Shown here: piece by piece, positions 10,663-23,535 of the stretch
Numbering within the stretch: the stretch's first letter is position 1
Layout: each line of letters opens with the position of its first letter
NCBI GenBank assembly: GCA_003008705.1
Contig: PDUO01000005.1
Span: 189,997-253,996 of the forward strand
Reading direction: 5' to 3'
Length of the DNA: 64,000 nt
From: Pezicula radicicola
Taxonomy: Eukaryota; Ascomycota; Leotiomycetes; Helotiales; Dermateaceae
Made by a program: the position numbers and the translations under genes
Notes under the pieces: generated by a model
Told to the model about the DNA's origin: nothing
Database searches by the model: none
Seen by the model: only the letters and a program-made list of their open reading frames with translations

Positions 10663-13603
10663 ATGTCGAGCGACTATTTGACTGCGAGTGAAGGCAGAGC
10701 TCAAGACCCCGTCTACCCGTATGCTTCATATGGTCAGGTTTCTCCCGAGGAAGTCAGCGCCAACAATTCTGCTCAACCCAGTAGACCATCAAGTCCTCAT
10801 GGCCAAACCCAGACTGCCCCCAAGAAGGGCTTGTTGAAGAGCAGAGTACGTTTCAATAGTACGAGTGAAGCCAACGATACTACCAATGTCCGGTCTTTTG
10901 GACCTCTCCGAGACCGATCTCTCTCTCCGCCCTCTCTTACTACCCCGAGGAAGTCAGCCAGCCCTGCACGTTCGAGGAGCAACAGTGTTACACGCCTCCA
11001 GAGACGCACGCCAGACAAGGAAAGGGAGAATCCATTCGACGATCCTCTACCGAGTCCAGTTCTCCGACCAAGGCCAAGTGTGCTGCGGAAAGAGTCTTTC
11101 AATTCTTTCAATGGGGTCGAGACATTGGAGGAGTTTGACGAGGAGCACAATGAGAAGGCATTTTCAGCATTAGCCGCCCAGGAGCGGGCTCAGAGGATTG
11201 CCAGTTCGGTGGGAAGCCATTCAGCACCCGCATCGAGACGTCCTAGTTTAGAGGAGGATGTGGACGAGTCGCCTGTTCGGCCACATCGACTCCCTGTGAG
11301 GATTGACGATATTCCTCTAGTGAACGTTGATAAGAGATATGAAGGAGGTGTGTTCGACGTGGATGACGACCTTTTGGAAGCAAGAGAATCGACAGCAACA
11401 ACCAGCAGCTCGCTTGCGCACAAACTCGTTCGAGCACACACAACAAAATATCTCAACCCCAAGGGCGTTCGAATGGCTGAGCCTGCACCATCCGGTGGTA
11501 TGGTTTCGGGACAAGTTACACCTACCGAAGAACAAGATATCGACGAGTACGTTCCTCGACCAACACATTACCGTGGTGGTGTATTGTCCTCGCTTCTCAA
11601 ATTGTACAACGCTCCAACATCTGGCAACTACTCGAAGACGGGTAGTGGCACACGAAGCGGGAGTCCTTCACAGGCTGGTACTCAATTGACAACCCCTGGC
11701 TCTTCTGGAACGACAACACCATCCAGAGCAAAGCAAGCAAAATGGTACAACCACAAGGATCAGTCTCAGGATACGTTGGCTGGTCTCATCGAGGCTTCGG
11801 CAATGCTGGGAGCCCAGGCCGGTGCTCCCAAACCCAAGAGACCAGGGATGGGCAAGCGAACTACGAGTGGTAGACTCATTGAGTCAGCCAGTCGTTTGTA
11901 CAATGGACGACCGAGGCTGGAAGATGAGATCAGAATCACGGTTCACATTGCCGAGACACTCAGCAGACACAAATATCTTCTCAAGTTGTGCCGTGCGCTC
12001 ATGAGCTATGGAGCGCCAACTCATCGACTTGAAGAGTATATGAGGATGACCGCTCGGGTTCTCGAAATCGATGGACAGTTTCTCTACATTCCTGGCTGCA
12101 TGATCATTTCCTTCGATGACGCATCCACACATACGACTGAGGTCAAGCTCGTGAGAGCAGCACAGGGTGTCGACTTGGGCAAGTTGAAGGACGTCCATGA
12201 GATCTACAAAGAAGTCGTCCACGACGTGATTGGCGTGGAAGAGGCCACACAGCGATTGGATGCCTGTATCCAGGCAAAGCCGAAGCACAACCCTTGGGTA
12301 CTTGTCATTGTTTACGGATTTGCCAGTGCTTCGGTTGCACCTTTTGGTTGGTCTCCCGTCCCCGCTTACTCGCTCTTCCATCGAGAAAGCTAACATTTTT
12401 GTAGCATTTGAAGGACGCTTGATTGACATGCCTATCGCATGGATTCTCGGCTGTGTATTGGGCTTCCTCCAACTTATCGTCGCACCTCGATCAGACCTCT
12501 ATTCGAATGTCTTCGAAATTTCAGCCGCCGTCTTGACATCCTTCCTAGCCAGAGCCTTCGGTTCAATCAGAGGAGGAAACCTCTTCTGCTTTTCTGCACT
12601 CGCTCAATCATCCATTGCTCTTATTCTTCCTGGTTATATGGTGCTTTGCGGTTCACTGGAACTTCAATCTCGATCGATGGTCGCCGGCTCTGTCAGGATG
12701 GTGTATGCCATCATCTACTCCCTTTTCCTCGGGTTCGGTATTACGATCGGAACTGCTCTCTATGGCCTCTTCGACCCAAATGCTACTTCTGCTACTACAT
12801 GCACGAACCCATTGACGGCTTATTGGAAGTGGCCCTTCGTCCCGATATTCACGCTCTGCCTTACTATCATTAACCAAGCAAAATGGAAGCAGACACCTGT
12901 CATGTTGTTTATCGCTTTTGCAGGTTATATTGTCAATTACTTCTCGGCTCTTCGCTTCCCGTCTTCTGCTCAACTGGCAAATACTCTTGGAGCTCTTGCT
13001 GTGGGCGTTCTCGGGAATCTCTACTCTCGCATGCGTCACGGCGTCGCAGCTGCGGCTTTGTTGCCTGCAATCTTCGTACAGGTTCCCTCCGGTCTTGCAG
13101 CTTCGGGCTCTCTACTTGCGGGGCTCAGTACAGCGGATTCGATCACAAATAGTACAACATATGCCAATGGCACTGCCAAGATTAGTGGCACAAGTTCAGT
13201 AAGCACAAATTCTGGTTCTTTTTCCGACAATTTCAATTTTACTGGCGATGGTCATGGTGGCCATGCGTTTTCATTGCCGTTTATTGTTGGAACTGCTTCC
13301 ACTTCCATCAATGGGGTTTGTCTCTTTGCTGCGGCTTTCTTTTGTTGGGATATTTGGCCATATATTCCCCCATATTTATCATCTACAGTTTATTTGGAGG
13401 AGCTTCGGGGACTTTGGAGAAGCACATGCTAACATTATCATTGGCAGGTCACGATTACAAACTCAGAAGATCTCAACACTATTGTTTTTAACGTCGGTTA
13501 TAGTATGATTCAAGTCGCCATCGGTATCACGGTCGGCTTGTTTTTGAGTGCGCTCATTGTTTATCCATTGGGGAAGAGGAGGAGTGGCCTGTTCAGTTTC
13601 TGA
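10663..13603 (+). CDS. PRM10: PRM10/ThrE-type (DUF1212) multi-pass membrane protein
   Basis: Three exons: 10663..12346, 12405..13315, 13448..13603, with introns of 58 and 132 nt; the product is 916 aa. Splicing gives SVAPFAFEGRLIDMPIAW at the first junction and INGVTITNSEDLN at the second, both matching the expected family continuity. The first ~420 residues are Ser/Pro/Arg-rich and look disordered. Then come the ThrE-like domain (ITVHIAETLSRHKYLLKLCRAL, YGAPTHRLEEYM, GQFLYIPGCMIISFDD) and about ten hydrophobic segments, ending in GITVGLFLSALIVYPLGKRR. The family includes bacterial threonine/serine exporters and yeast pheromone-regulated Prm10; the fungal substrate is not established. The ATG at 10663 is preferred to the in-frame ATG at 10606 because the upstream 19 residues look like leader sequence. 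Confidence 0.9.
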
Positions 13604-15216
13604 GCCACTAAAATTATCACGACAGACTTTTACACAGAGACGGTCTTTTCCTCACGTTTATATTTGGATGGCGGTTTGAAAAAGCTTCGGAGTTTCGGGA
13701 TCTGCAGCCTTTTTTACACATTCGTTCATTTTGGAAAAGGTTGATACCCGTCAAGCGTGGCAAGGAGCTTAGGGATTCCTAGTGTTGCAAATAGATCTGT
13801 GGGCACGGCGATTCTTTTTGTGTGGTAGTAGTTTATTTGTTTTTGCGAGGAAGCAGTATAGAAGCAAGGTGTTTTGGGTAGAGAATAGATTAGAGATTAG
13901 AGCCTAGAGATTAGACAAACCACTGGTGGTTCGGGGTTAGATTTGGAGCATTCTTTAGATGACATTGGATAGATGGAGAGGGATGGTATTCATTAGATAC
14001 CTGTTTGTTTGTTTTATTATAGATTAGAAGAGGAGACTACATTCATTTTAGGGGGAAAATTAGGAATCGGATTCTGGTTCTTGGATGGCGTTTTTTTGGA
14101 GGTGGAAATAAAAGAGGACCAGAGCCTGGCTGTGGTTGTAGAAGCACGGCGCAAGGGTTTCAATCACGTCATGGGAGTACTGGGGCAGTGCTTTATTTTG
14201 CGTTGCTTGGATACTCGTACTGTAGAGGAGCCTGGGAGGGATCGGTTGAGTCTTTTGATTCCCGAGATGGGCTTTGTTTTGTGTTTTTGTTGTGTTTTTG
14301 TTTTAGAATAGAGAACAGAGAGTGGAGAATGGAGAATTTTATATTGTTTAAATTTAGTTGTTGAGCTGAATGCTTGGTTTTGTGATTGTGTTTGTGTCGT
14401 ATGGGTTTGGTAATTTGGTGTGGTTTGTGTGTCTAAGCGAGGTGATTGGGGGTTGCTCGCTAAATATAGATAAAATTGTCTACTGAACCACAAAGTAGGT
14501 GATATGGAGGTGAATATGTGGTAAGCTATTCCCGATTCGGTTAGTGGTGTTTTCGACCTTGATTCCGTAGAAACTAGACAACCTTAATACAACCCACTCT
14601 TGAACCCGAAATCGATGTATCCCCCTTGTTTTCTGTAGGTATAAAGAGAGAAATACCGGTAGCCTTTTAGCCCTTTTACTGCACAGGGAGTACTGATACT
14701 AGTAGTGCTTGTTCGGAATCTTTGTTTCGGAGATGGCTTATGTGTTATTGTATGTATTGTGAGATTGATGTTTAGTATTTTGCGAAATATTGTATTATAT
14801 TAAAGGAAAGGTGGTTTAGGCCTTGGGTTTTTGTGGTGAAATTTGTTTTTGGGAGGGAATGAAATAAAGAGAACTTAGTAGATAGATAGATTTGAAATTG
14901 TTTGGCAAGATGAAATGCGACTTGATGTCTTAGCTTTATGAGAAAGGGTGAGTGTTCTAGTTAACATAATATGAATGAATACTAACTCTCTAATTCCCTA
15001 ACTCTTCTTCGTCATCCATATTTTCCTTCAATTTAATATTATATATTTTTACTTCTCACTTTTTATTCTTCCCTTTTTTTTTTTTTTTTTTTTTTTTTCA
15101 TTTCCTCGTTCCCCAGTCCTCCGGTTTTCCGATTTCCCGATCCATCTACTTCTTACTAACAATAACAAACTCCTCAACCACATCTTCCTTCCTCCCTTTT
15201 CCCTCTCCTCCCCAAA
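13604..15216. other. Intergenic region, 3' of PRM10-like gene
   Basis: GT/AT-rich, no supported gene. Purine-biased to about 14.3 kb, then pyrimidine-rich with a long T tract at 15074. Confidence 0.55.
15074..15098. repeat. Poly-T tract (25 nt)
   Basis: Uninterrupted run of 25 T on the + strand. Confidence 0.9.
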
Positions 15217-15846
15217 TTATTCCTTATCCTTACAAACAACAACAAACCTATCCTCAATCACTTTTTCTGCCTCTTTCTCCTCCTTCTTAGGTCTCTCTAC
15301 TATCTCCCAACCACCAAAAGCACTAGTACCATGACTTTCCTTTTTGGTATGTCCTCCATGTCCTCCTCCTTTAGATTTATTTTTGGTTGTGGAGGGATTG
15401 GTTTTTGAGGGGACGGGTTTTGGTGGATTGATTTGGTTGGTGGAGGATGAGTAGGACGTTTTGGAGATAGAGGGAGTGGTTGGAAAGGTGGAGGATGTGG
15501 AGGATGTGTGGGATGAGTGGGAGTTTTTGGGGTTAAGGCTGTGGGTGGTTTTGCAGGTGGTTTTGTTGCTAGAAGCGTGGTGGATTTTTCCTGGATTGAT
15601 AGAATGTTAGTTATTGGGTGCTTTTTGTGATGGGATGGGATGGGATGGGATGGGATGGGAGGGATGGGACGGTGGTAAAGGAGTGACGGTGGAAGATGGA
15701 GGGAGGAGAAGTACCTTTGTCTGACTTGATTCGGATTTGATGTTAGGAGTTGTGTTTGACTTTGGTTTTTCCTTTTCTCCTTGCTTGGACTTGGTGTAGA
15801 CATCGAGAAAACTAGTGTGGACAGTGAAGGGGGTACTTTTTGTCAT
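15217..15846 (-). CDS. Possible small Ser/Thr/Lys-rich protein (structure uncertain)
   Basis: The distal exon ends in a frame that looks protein-like: SKGGGHGGHTKKESHG, then GGWEIVERPKKEEKEAEK, VIEDRFVVVCKDKE and a stop at 15217. Start is uncertain. The ATG at 15846 has the better context (A at -3) but its frame, spliced GTACTT (after 15726 region) to the CAG at 15591, enters a different open frame (Pro/Thr-rich, ending at 15300). The ATG at 15803 joined to the acceptor CTAG ending at 15569 reaches the Lys-rich frame in phase. The intron contains a TGGGA pentamer array. Function unknown; it may not be a gene. Confidence 0.35.
15631..15669. repeat. TGGGA pentamer microsatellite
   Basis: Six perfect TGGGA-type units followed by GGGATGGGA; at least seven G3 tracts on the + strand, so it has G-quadruplex potential. 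It lies in the presumed intron of the small minus-strand gene. Confidence 0.9.
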
Positions 15847-16501
15847 TTTTTCCTTGATGTAGTATTAAAGAGGTGGGAAGACAGGAAGTGATGTTTTAGA
15901 AGAGGAAGTTAGTGGCTTTTTAGGGAGGGGTGAGGATATTGGGATGGGATGGATGGGGTGGATGGGAGTACCTTACTCTTGAGAAAGGGTTAGTTGGGAG
16001 AGAAAGGAGAGAAGGGAGAGGAGAGTTTAGAGGGGGTAGAGAAAGGGGTTTATATAGGGAGTTGTAGTTGTTTACTAGGTTAATATAGTTATTTACGTTT
16101 CAGCAAGCAAGTCTTTACAGGTTGTTTGCTTTGAGCTTAGCTTGTGTCAAGGGTTTTCTAGAAAGCACTTGTATGTGTGATAATTGATATAGTTTGATTT
16201 GTTTCATCAAGGTGACTAACTCTGTTTTCGAGTTTAGCTAAATGCTAGGTAGGTATGTATATACAAGAAGGTAATAAGAAGAGAAGGGTATAAGTATGTA
16301 CAAAAAATCAAAAGCCTCTACCACCACTGGTATCAAAGTCAGATAGCCATCAATGGACCTCCCCAAAGACGAAAACATGAATGAAGCAAAATACGAAGTC
16401 GAGAGCCCAGGACGACAACATGGTATCCAAGTAAAACTCCTCCCATCCACCTGCCCACAGCCAACCAACCGACCCCAAGTCCCTTCCTTTCCTTTCAGTG
16501 T
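15847..16501. other. Intergenic region
   Basis: About 650 bp between two minus-strand genes; presumably holds the promoter of the small gene and the 3' end of the GH71 gene. The open frame 16238..16468 has no support. Confidence 0.5.
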
Positions 16502-17933
16502 CTAACACCCACCAACCCAAGTATTGAAATTCGTCAAGCCATTCGTCAACGTAGTCTCAGCTGTAATAGCTGGACCACTCCCCGTCTTAACAGTGGTATT
16601 ATTCCTAGCAATAGTAAAAGTAACTTCACCAGTCTGACCATTAAAAGCCTGACTCCAATGATTGATACCCTTCGCACCTTGATAAGTAACCGCTGTATTA
16701 TTACCAATCTGCACCTGAACCGTCGCAGCACTTTTCAGTAATGCGGAGAAGAAGACTTTATCTTGTACTACTTCGAGGGCTGATACGACTGATTGACCTT
16801 GTGAAGCTGCATTGCCTGTTACGGTTCCCACTGATCCTCCTGTGACGTGCGCGGTTCGATACCAGTATTGCATTTTGTCTTCTGCGATGGTGTAGTTTGT
16901 TTCGCCTTTGTATTGGGCGATATAGTAGGGGAGGAAATCGCGGAAGGAATCGTGCGGCATGTCATTTACGTAGATGGAGGAGCCGTCTGCTATTTCTTCT
17001 TCTGAGTGGATTGGTCCGATGTAGTGGGCTTCGCCGAAGTCGTTCCAGGTTACGATCCTTGATGGGAAGTTAGTGAGATGTTTCGTTTATTGTAATGAGG
17101 GAGGGGAACTTACTCGACGAAATCGGGAGCGATCTCCATTACTTGTTCCCAGCGATCAGCCCACAGATCATCACCTCTCCAAACCCAGTCTTGAGAACCG
17201 GTTGTGCTGTGGAAGAACCAGGGTGAGACACCCATCATGTAGGATTTTGGTGTCACGGCGGCTTGCCATGCGAGATCTGTGGTGTTGGACATATCCTCTG
17301 CTCCTGTGGGCCACATGTCCCAGCTAACTAGGCCACAGTTAGTCAAGTTGTCTCTTTAAATAAGATCCCTGGAAATAGAATTGACTTACAAGCACCCTCA
17401 ACATCTGCTAGTACAGCGCTGAAACCAGTTGGACCAAGACTTGTCCAATCCGGAACAAAGTATAGATCTCCCACAGCCGATCGAATGGTCCCTCCTTGTG
17501 CCCAATCATCAATATTGGCCGTGCCTTCAAAAGTAGACACGAAAGGAATGCTATTGTACAAGAAATAGGCCGAGCTAGTCTTATATTGATTCAAGTAACT
17601 CGCAACTGATTCATCTCCAGTAGCAGGCCAAACAGCTCCACCACCGAGATAATCAAATGAGAAAAAGAGTGTAAAGTCGGTGCCGTTTGTTTGCATTGCT
17701 TCAGCTGCTGCAAAGGCATTGGCGACTTGAGTGGGAATGTTGCTATCTGGATATGCAATATTCAAAGCGAAAGCGTCGATTCCGGCTTCTGCTGCTAGTG
17801 AGATATCGGTTTGCCATGTTGCGACTGTGTGAGCGGCGGTATTGCCGACTACAACATGTGCGAAGACGTATTTACTGGAAACAATAGGGAGACAGGCCGA
17901 AGCTAGAAGGAGAAGAGAGTTGAGTAAGACCAT
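16502..17933 (-). CDS. Glycoside hydrolase family 71 alpha-1,3-glucanase (mutanase), secreted
   Basis: Three exons: 17933..17390, 17327..17114, 17057..16502, with introns of 62 and 56 nt; 437 aa. A signal peptide is evident (residues 1-20). The mature start YVFAHVVVGNTAAHTVATW is the classic GH71 N-terminus, followed by GIDAFALNIAYPDS, FSFDYLGGGA and, across the first splice, VEGAFSWDMWPTG. The second splice yields IVTWNDFGEAHYIGP, another family signature. GH71 enzymes hydrolyse alpha-1,3-glucan of fungal walls, acting in remodelling, septation or mycoparasitism. The length fits the catalytic domain plus its C-terminal beta part; no separate carbohydrate-binding module is visible. Confidence 0.92.
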
Positions 17934-20900
17934 TGTAAAGGAGTGTAAATGGTTTTTGAGGAGTGTGATGTAATATGTTCAAAAAGAATGTGTAATGATG
18001 ACTCTCTCTCTTTCTTTCTCAATTCTCTGAAATCAATTCAAGAGTTTAATTGGAAAAATGAATGAGACAAGAAATTTCTAGAGGGACCGCGTACAAAGGA
18101 GTGTGTTGCGTGTACCTGCTCAACCTTCAAGGGAGTGTAGATGGGGAAGAGAAAGGAAAAGAGTACATGGAAAGAGGGAGTACAGAATATTTATTTAAAT
18201 TTTAAATAGACTTAAAAAGCAATGTTAACAGCACGGAGTGAGGTACGCAATACCACCTGCCCTATCGGAGTGTCCCCGCAGCTTGCAGGTACATCACATC
18301 ACACATGTAGAGGCTCTTAAGGTTGTTTGCCATCAAAAAGTTTGCCGCCACTCATAGACTTGAAACATCGTGACCAGGCAGGCGGGTGATAATAGTCAGG
18401 GGATTCAGGTACAAAGGTACGAAAAGGGTTGTACAAAAAGCACCCCAAGAACAGGGATCCTACTTACATGGTTTCTTAAAAAGCCGGCCCGTCTTCTCTT
18501 TTATTCTCTGCTGAGCCCGTTGCCATCTTGGACGTATCATTTTGAGAAGTGGCTGGTGAATCTTGCAGGTGTTGTTGGTTCCTTTGTGCGCGTATAATGA
18601 AACACTGATATTCTCAAGTACTCAAGTACTGGTGGCGAGAGAGTGACAGACGCCCGGGTCTTCGTCGATGGCTCTGGCAGCTAAGCCAAGACACTGCTTC
18701 TGCGGGTCGTTCCTTGAGCCCGAGATGGTAGGTCATAAAGAATAGATAAGGTAAGATTGAGTAGTAAACGGAAGATGTTTCTTGCAGATCCGCGGCGGCG
18801 TAGAGGCTCGTGGCTGGCTCCGATGTTTGAGATGTCGTTGAACATTGTTCGTCCGATCATCATCGGTTGGCTGAGGCTTGTTTCTACGGCTCTCGCTTAA
18901 TATCATTGAAACATGGGACGGGACATGGGTCTACGAAGCACAGAGACTAAAAAGGGTGGCTCTCGCTTGGTTGTTTGTGATTGACGCAGGGGATATCGAG
19001 TAACCGCCCATCACTATCCATCCGCATATTGCTCCTGTATTGCTTATCGTGTGAAGATCTCTCTCGGACGATTCCTGTATATTACCTTCATACCCCTCGA
19101 TTTCCGACTCCTTTTCCAAGAAAGCGGGCGGTTTGGAGAAAATAGACCACGGGACACGGCGGTTAGGCCAGTGCCAGCCACTGTGGATTGTGGTTCGCGA
19201 GAATACTCTTGCCTTCGTTTGTCTTACAGTACTTCTCGTATATTGCACCAAAAGAAGGCCACAAAATTCGAGACATTTGTATCCATATTTCGCTTTGTTC
19301 TCCATTGTGGCAAATCCGTGCCCGAGTATTTACCATATGTTTTTCTACCAATAATGGTCGCAAGTCCGACATTGCCATCTCCTGATGTTGCTAGTCTTCA
19401 TAGCGCACTTCTCATACTTAAAGACATACGACGAAGTTCATCGTACTCTTTGACCTCTGGACTCGCGGCAGTGCTTTGGGCTCTGAGAACTCCATTAATT
19501 TCTTTTCTTTTCTTTTTTCTCCGTAGCCAGCTCATGGACTCATGATTGAGTCACTTTTTCATTTTCTAATTCCTCCTTTAATTTCCTTCAGCTGGTATTC
19601 GGTCTGTCGTTCACCTCAAAAAATTATTACGTATGCAGAGCAAGATGGAATTCAGCAGAACATAATCCAACTTTCCTGCGATTTCAATACGTCTATACAT
19701 TCCCATGTTGGACCCCTCCAGCCTGGCGCTTAACTTTTGCTTCGACTTTTCAAACACTTCTCTTATCGCAATGTCAATAAGTATCTGTTGAAGCGCTTTA
19801 CTGTCACAAAATTCCTATTGAAGTTGCATTACTTCATACTTGTCTTTACCTAGGAACGGTTTAACAACATTCAGTACATCTTCTTCAGTATCCGCTTTCA
19901 AGTTTGCGACCGTACTGTCACTACCAAGCATAATCTTCCAAAAGGGACGATTTGAAGACAGGCCTTGATAGTAGCAAGCTCGGTCAACATTCTTGATCTA
20001 GGTCCTGGCGCAAAGACTCCTCGTTATTTTCAGCCTTTTGAGGTTATGTTTTTCTGTTCCGAATCGATAGTGCGATGGAGATAGATGGAGATAGATGATG
20101 TCTGAGGGTAGCTCCGTGGATATCACTAGTATTAGTCATGCTACTCCGGACATCACTAAAGCCTGGAAGAGTATCAACAAGCGTAGGTAAATAACTGGAA
20201 ATTATCCTCTTTGTCTTCAGTATGTTAATTCCTACCCTGCTTACCTTATTCATTTCAGTGTGAATTCCTCTCAAGATATAATCTTGATATATTTCAGTTG
20301 TGTCGACTAAACTTTTTGTAATTTTACTAGGTTAATTCATTTTTTTTTGTACTTTTTATGCCTATGCTATTACTGAAACAGGAAAATAGATGAAAACTAG
20401 ATCGAATTAGGAGAGGCCGTTGGTGTGTGGCGTTTATAGAAGAGTATCTCTCAGCACTCCCATTTACAGCAATTATCTAACTGACAGTTAAAATAAAATC
20501 GGCAGTAAGGATACTTATAGCAGTAGCGCTACAGGAGACTTAAACCTTAGGTAGAGTTTGATTTTTACGGTTTGATCTTTGAAGAACCTTGCAGTAGTTA
20601 CTGTAATTGGAATTACTATCAACGACGTCCAGTACGGCTTGGGACTTCCTTGCATAAATAATGCCTGCTAGCTAAGTCCTTGCGGTATTGAGGCTTGTGG
20701 CAGGTATATATTTGCTACGGTGCTACAGTAACATAGAGCTTACTACTCTCGAACAATCGCAGGCTAGCGAGAAAGGCTACAAGCACCTCGGGAAATGGGC
20801 GTGCTCTCACTTGACCGTTGCTTTCGGCATCCAGGTCGAGTATGTTGTAGCAGTTGAATCACTATCGATCACAAGGTACACAATGTATATGTATCAATTG

Positions 20901-21100
20901 CCATTGATTTCCATTTGTTGTTGAGGAGTCAGCGCCCATCGCTGCTCAAGATTATTGTTACAGGCCATGTCATGAAGACTTTCATAAACTTTCCCAAAGC
21001 AAATCCAGACTCCAGCCATTTAAATATCCGCAGGGGTATTCCGTTACACCGTTACATGCAAAATGCAAGAAAACAATCGTATGAAGCAACCACAGCCAAT
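17934..21100. other. Intergenic region
   Basis: About 3.2 kb with no supported gene. The open frame 19051..19545 (+) lacks any motif and overlaps equally long frames on both strands. AT-rich from 19.5 to 20.6 kb. Confidence 0.5.
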
Positions 21101-22229
21101 CTACTGACCAGAAGTCTCACTGCCACCGTCACCAATCTCCTTATCTTTAGCCTCCTTGGCCTCCTTCTCAGCCTGAAGACGTCGCTTCTTGAGCTCAGGA
21201 TCCTCGAGATCATCATCATCCGAGAACTCCGAGTCGTCATCAGGGAGGTGCTTCAGAGCCATGCGCTTCCAGAACCGAGCTTGCTGGCGATATTGGGTGA
21301 CCTGAACACGAAGCTCATGGCGTTCCTCATCATCGGTGATGGCGCGGCGAAGCTTGATAAGCCAGTCGTTGGCACGGTAGGCGGCGGCGCGCATGTCCTC
21401 GATTTGGCAGCGGAGGTTGAGGTTCTCCTCACGCTCATCGGCGAGCTGCTTGCGGTAGTTCTTGTGCCAGGCCAATGTGTCGGACTCGTGCTTAGCCTTG
21501 AAGTCGTGTGCGAGCTCGAGAATGTTGCCGAGAACATTGCAGCAGTAGATGGTCAACTTCTTCCACTCCTTCTTGTCGTATTGAGTCTTCTCGAATGCCT
21601 TTTGCAAGTCTGAGATCTCTTTATCAAGGTTGCGGTAGGGACCTGTTTGGAAACGCGTCAGATTATTGATGTCACCTTTAGATCGAAGAGATGAGCTTCA
21701 TACCATCCAGAGCCTTTCCAGCCAATGCAATGATTTCGTCATTGGTTAGATTCTTCTCCTTGGCCAACTCGCGGACCAGACCCGTCTTCTCAACAATGTT
21801 GGCAGTGAGAGCTTGGTTCTGAGCCAGCTGCGCGCTGAGAGCTTCAACCATGCCCATGATCATATTGAGATCGGATTGATGGCCGGCTGGGGTCGGGTAG
21901 CCTATGCCTGCGCTCATTCCCATGCCGCCGTTCATGCCATTGGCGCCCATGTTGGAGGAGGGGGATGGAGGTGCTTGACGCGAGTTCGTGCCCGGATTGC
22001 CTTGAGGCGATTCGACGTAGTTTTGATAGTTCATGGTGCTCGGAGACTTTGGAGGCTCGGGAAGAGGGCTTCGAGTAGTTGAAGTTGGGGTTGTGGATCG
22101 AGATGAGTTACCACTGTAGCCTCCAGATTCATACAGAGCTGCCTTTCGACATGCACGCTCTGATGGGCTCGACATTGTGATTCTGCCAGGCGGTCCTCGT
22201 ATCTTCGTATTCGTGTTCGTATAAGACAT
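21101..22229 (-). CDS. Conserved coiled-coil protein with acidic tail, function unknown
   Basis: Two exons, 22229..21704 and 21642..21101, with a 61-nt intron (GTATGA...AACAG); 355 aa. The junction reads ALDGPYRNLDKEISDLQKAF. Residues 1-110 are Ser/Thr/Pro/Gly-rich and disordered. Then come a short helical region (LNMIMGMVEALSAQLAQNQ, LVRELAKEKNLTNDEIIAL) and a long charged helix or coiled coil (KEWKKLTIYCCNVLGNILEL, DEREENLNLRCQIEDMRAA). The C-terminus is strongly charged: DDDSEFSDDDDLEDPELKKR and a KEAKEAKDKE run. An alternative in-frame start is the ATG at 22175. I recognise no named family. The + strand open frame over this region is a shadow. Confidence 0.8.
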
Positions 22230-23535
22230 AGACGATTGTCGCCTGAGGCGCTCGACATATTTGGGTGCTTGGATCACGTGAATGTGAACCTTAGCACGGT
22301 TTCTGAAAATGCGACGACAACAGGTGAAGTCCTTCTTTCTTCTCTCAAATCTTTTCATGCCAAATTGGGTCATTCACGGTCTCTGAGTTGATTTGGATAA
22401 CTCAAAATAATTCTTGGGCTTTGTAAAGAAACATCATTTCTCGTCCTGGACCACCATACACAGTGACGTGCCCTTGCACTTACTTGCACTTCAAAGTTCG
22501 AAGTGCCAAATGTCAAATGGAATCTTCTGGAGTTCTGTGACCATGTTAGTCTTTTTTTAATATGGCAGTAGTGGCATTTAGAGATCACTACTCCATCAGG
22601 CAACTCCATCAGGCAGTTTATTCTCTAGCATGCGGCGTGCAATTGCCAAGGAACACAAACTCTTGCTATGAAGCTTGAATACACTCTAGTTAACTTATTA
22701 TTCAATGCTCCTAGAAGCTTTTCGCATCATATTTCTTTGTGTTATTATCTTGATGACTTGTATTATGGTCGGTATTCACTTTGTCAAAGAGAGGGGGAAC
22801 TTCTCGTTGAGGACTAAATTCAGGGGTGGAGGCCATGAGGATCCAAAGCTGGTACATATATAATATGAATCCACATAAACCCTCCACCTTCTCAGAAGAA
22901 ATGGTAGACAAGTTTCGTAAGCAAGACTTACCATTTGAGCACAACATCGTGTATTTTCCATTGTTTGGTTTATTTGCTTAACAGACATGATTAGTCGCTC
23001 CTTCACTCTGTACACAAAGGGCTCAGGTCGCTTAAAGCAGTTGACCTTGCTCTGACCATGCTTCCAGGTTGTCCAGATGGGAATTGGAGTGCAAAAACTG
23101 TGATTAGTACCACATTCTTCGCTTCAAATTAATCAGTGAACTCTTGTTATTTCAAGACACGGAGTCGAATTCATTACACATAAGTTGAATTGTATGAGCT
23201 ACCGTAGCTCACTGCATCTTACGGATTAGCCTTCTGAAACACAAAATGATCGTACTCGAACTTATCAGAACGAGTGTTAATCAAGTGATCATACAGGAAT
23301 AAATTAAGTTACCAAAAATCAAGTTCAGTTGATGTACCTAAAGAACATGGGTTGCGAAGATGAATTGGATCATTGTGGTTGCCCTAAGTAGCGGGCTTAG
23401 ATGTTCCTTCCTAGTCAGGTAGAATTAGAGCTCCTACCCTTAGCCAGGTAAGACACTCATCTGTCTCTTGTCTCTTTCCCTTCTTCATTTGGCCTTCTCA
23501 ACATCAACACAATACTCCCACAGCATCAATTCAAC
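22230..23535. other. Divergent intergenic region
   Basis: 1.3 kb between the coiled-coil gene (-) and the JmjC-like gene (+). No further gene supported; small minus-strand frames at 22.4-23.0 kb have no domain. Confidence 0.55.

Noticed and set aside
11884..12429. 181-aa minus-strand frame
   Set aside because: Antisense shadow of the ThrE-like domain of the PRM10-type gene.
19051..19545. 164-aa + strand frame in an intergenic region
   Set aside because: No domain, signal peptide or sensible composition, and overlapping frames of similar length exist on both strands.
20915..21613. 232-aa open frame on the + strand, Leu/Val-rich
   Set aside because: It is the exact antisense of the coiled-coil gene on the minus strand, whose exons splice cleanly and have normal composition.
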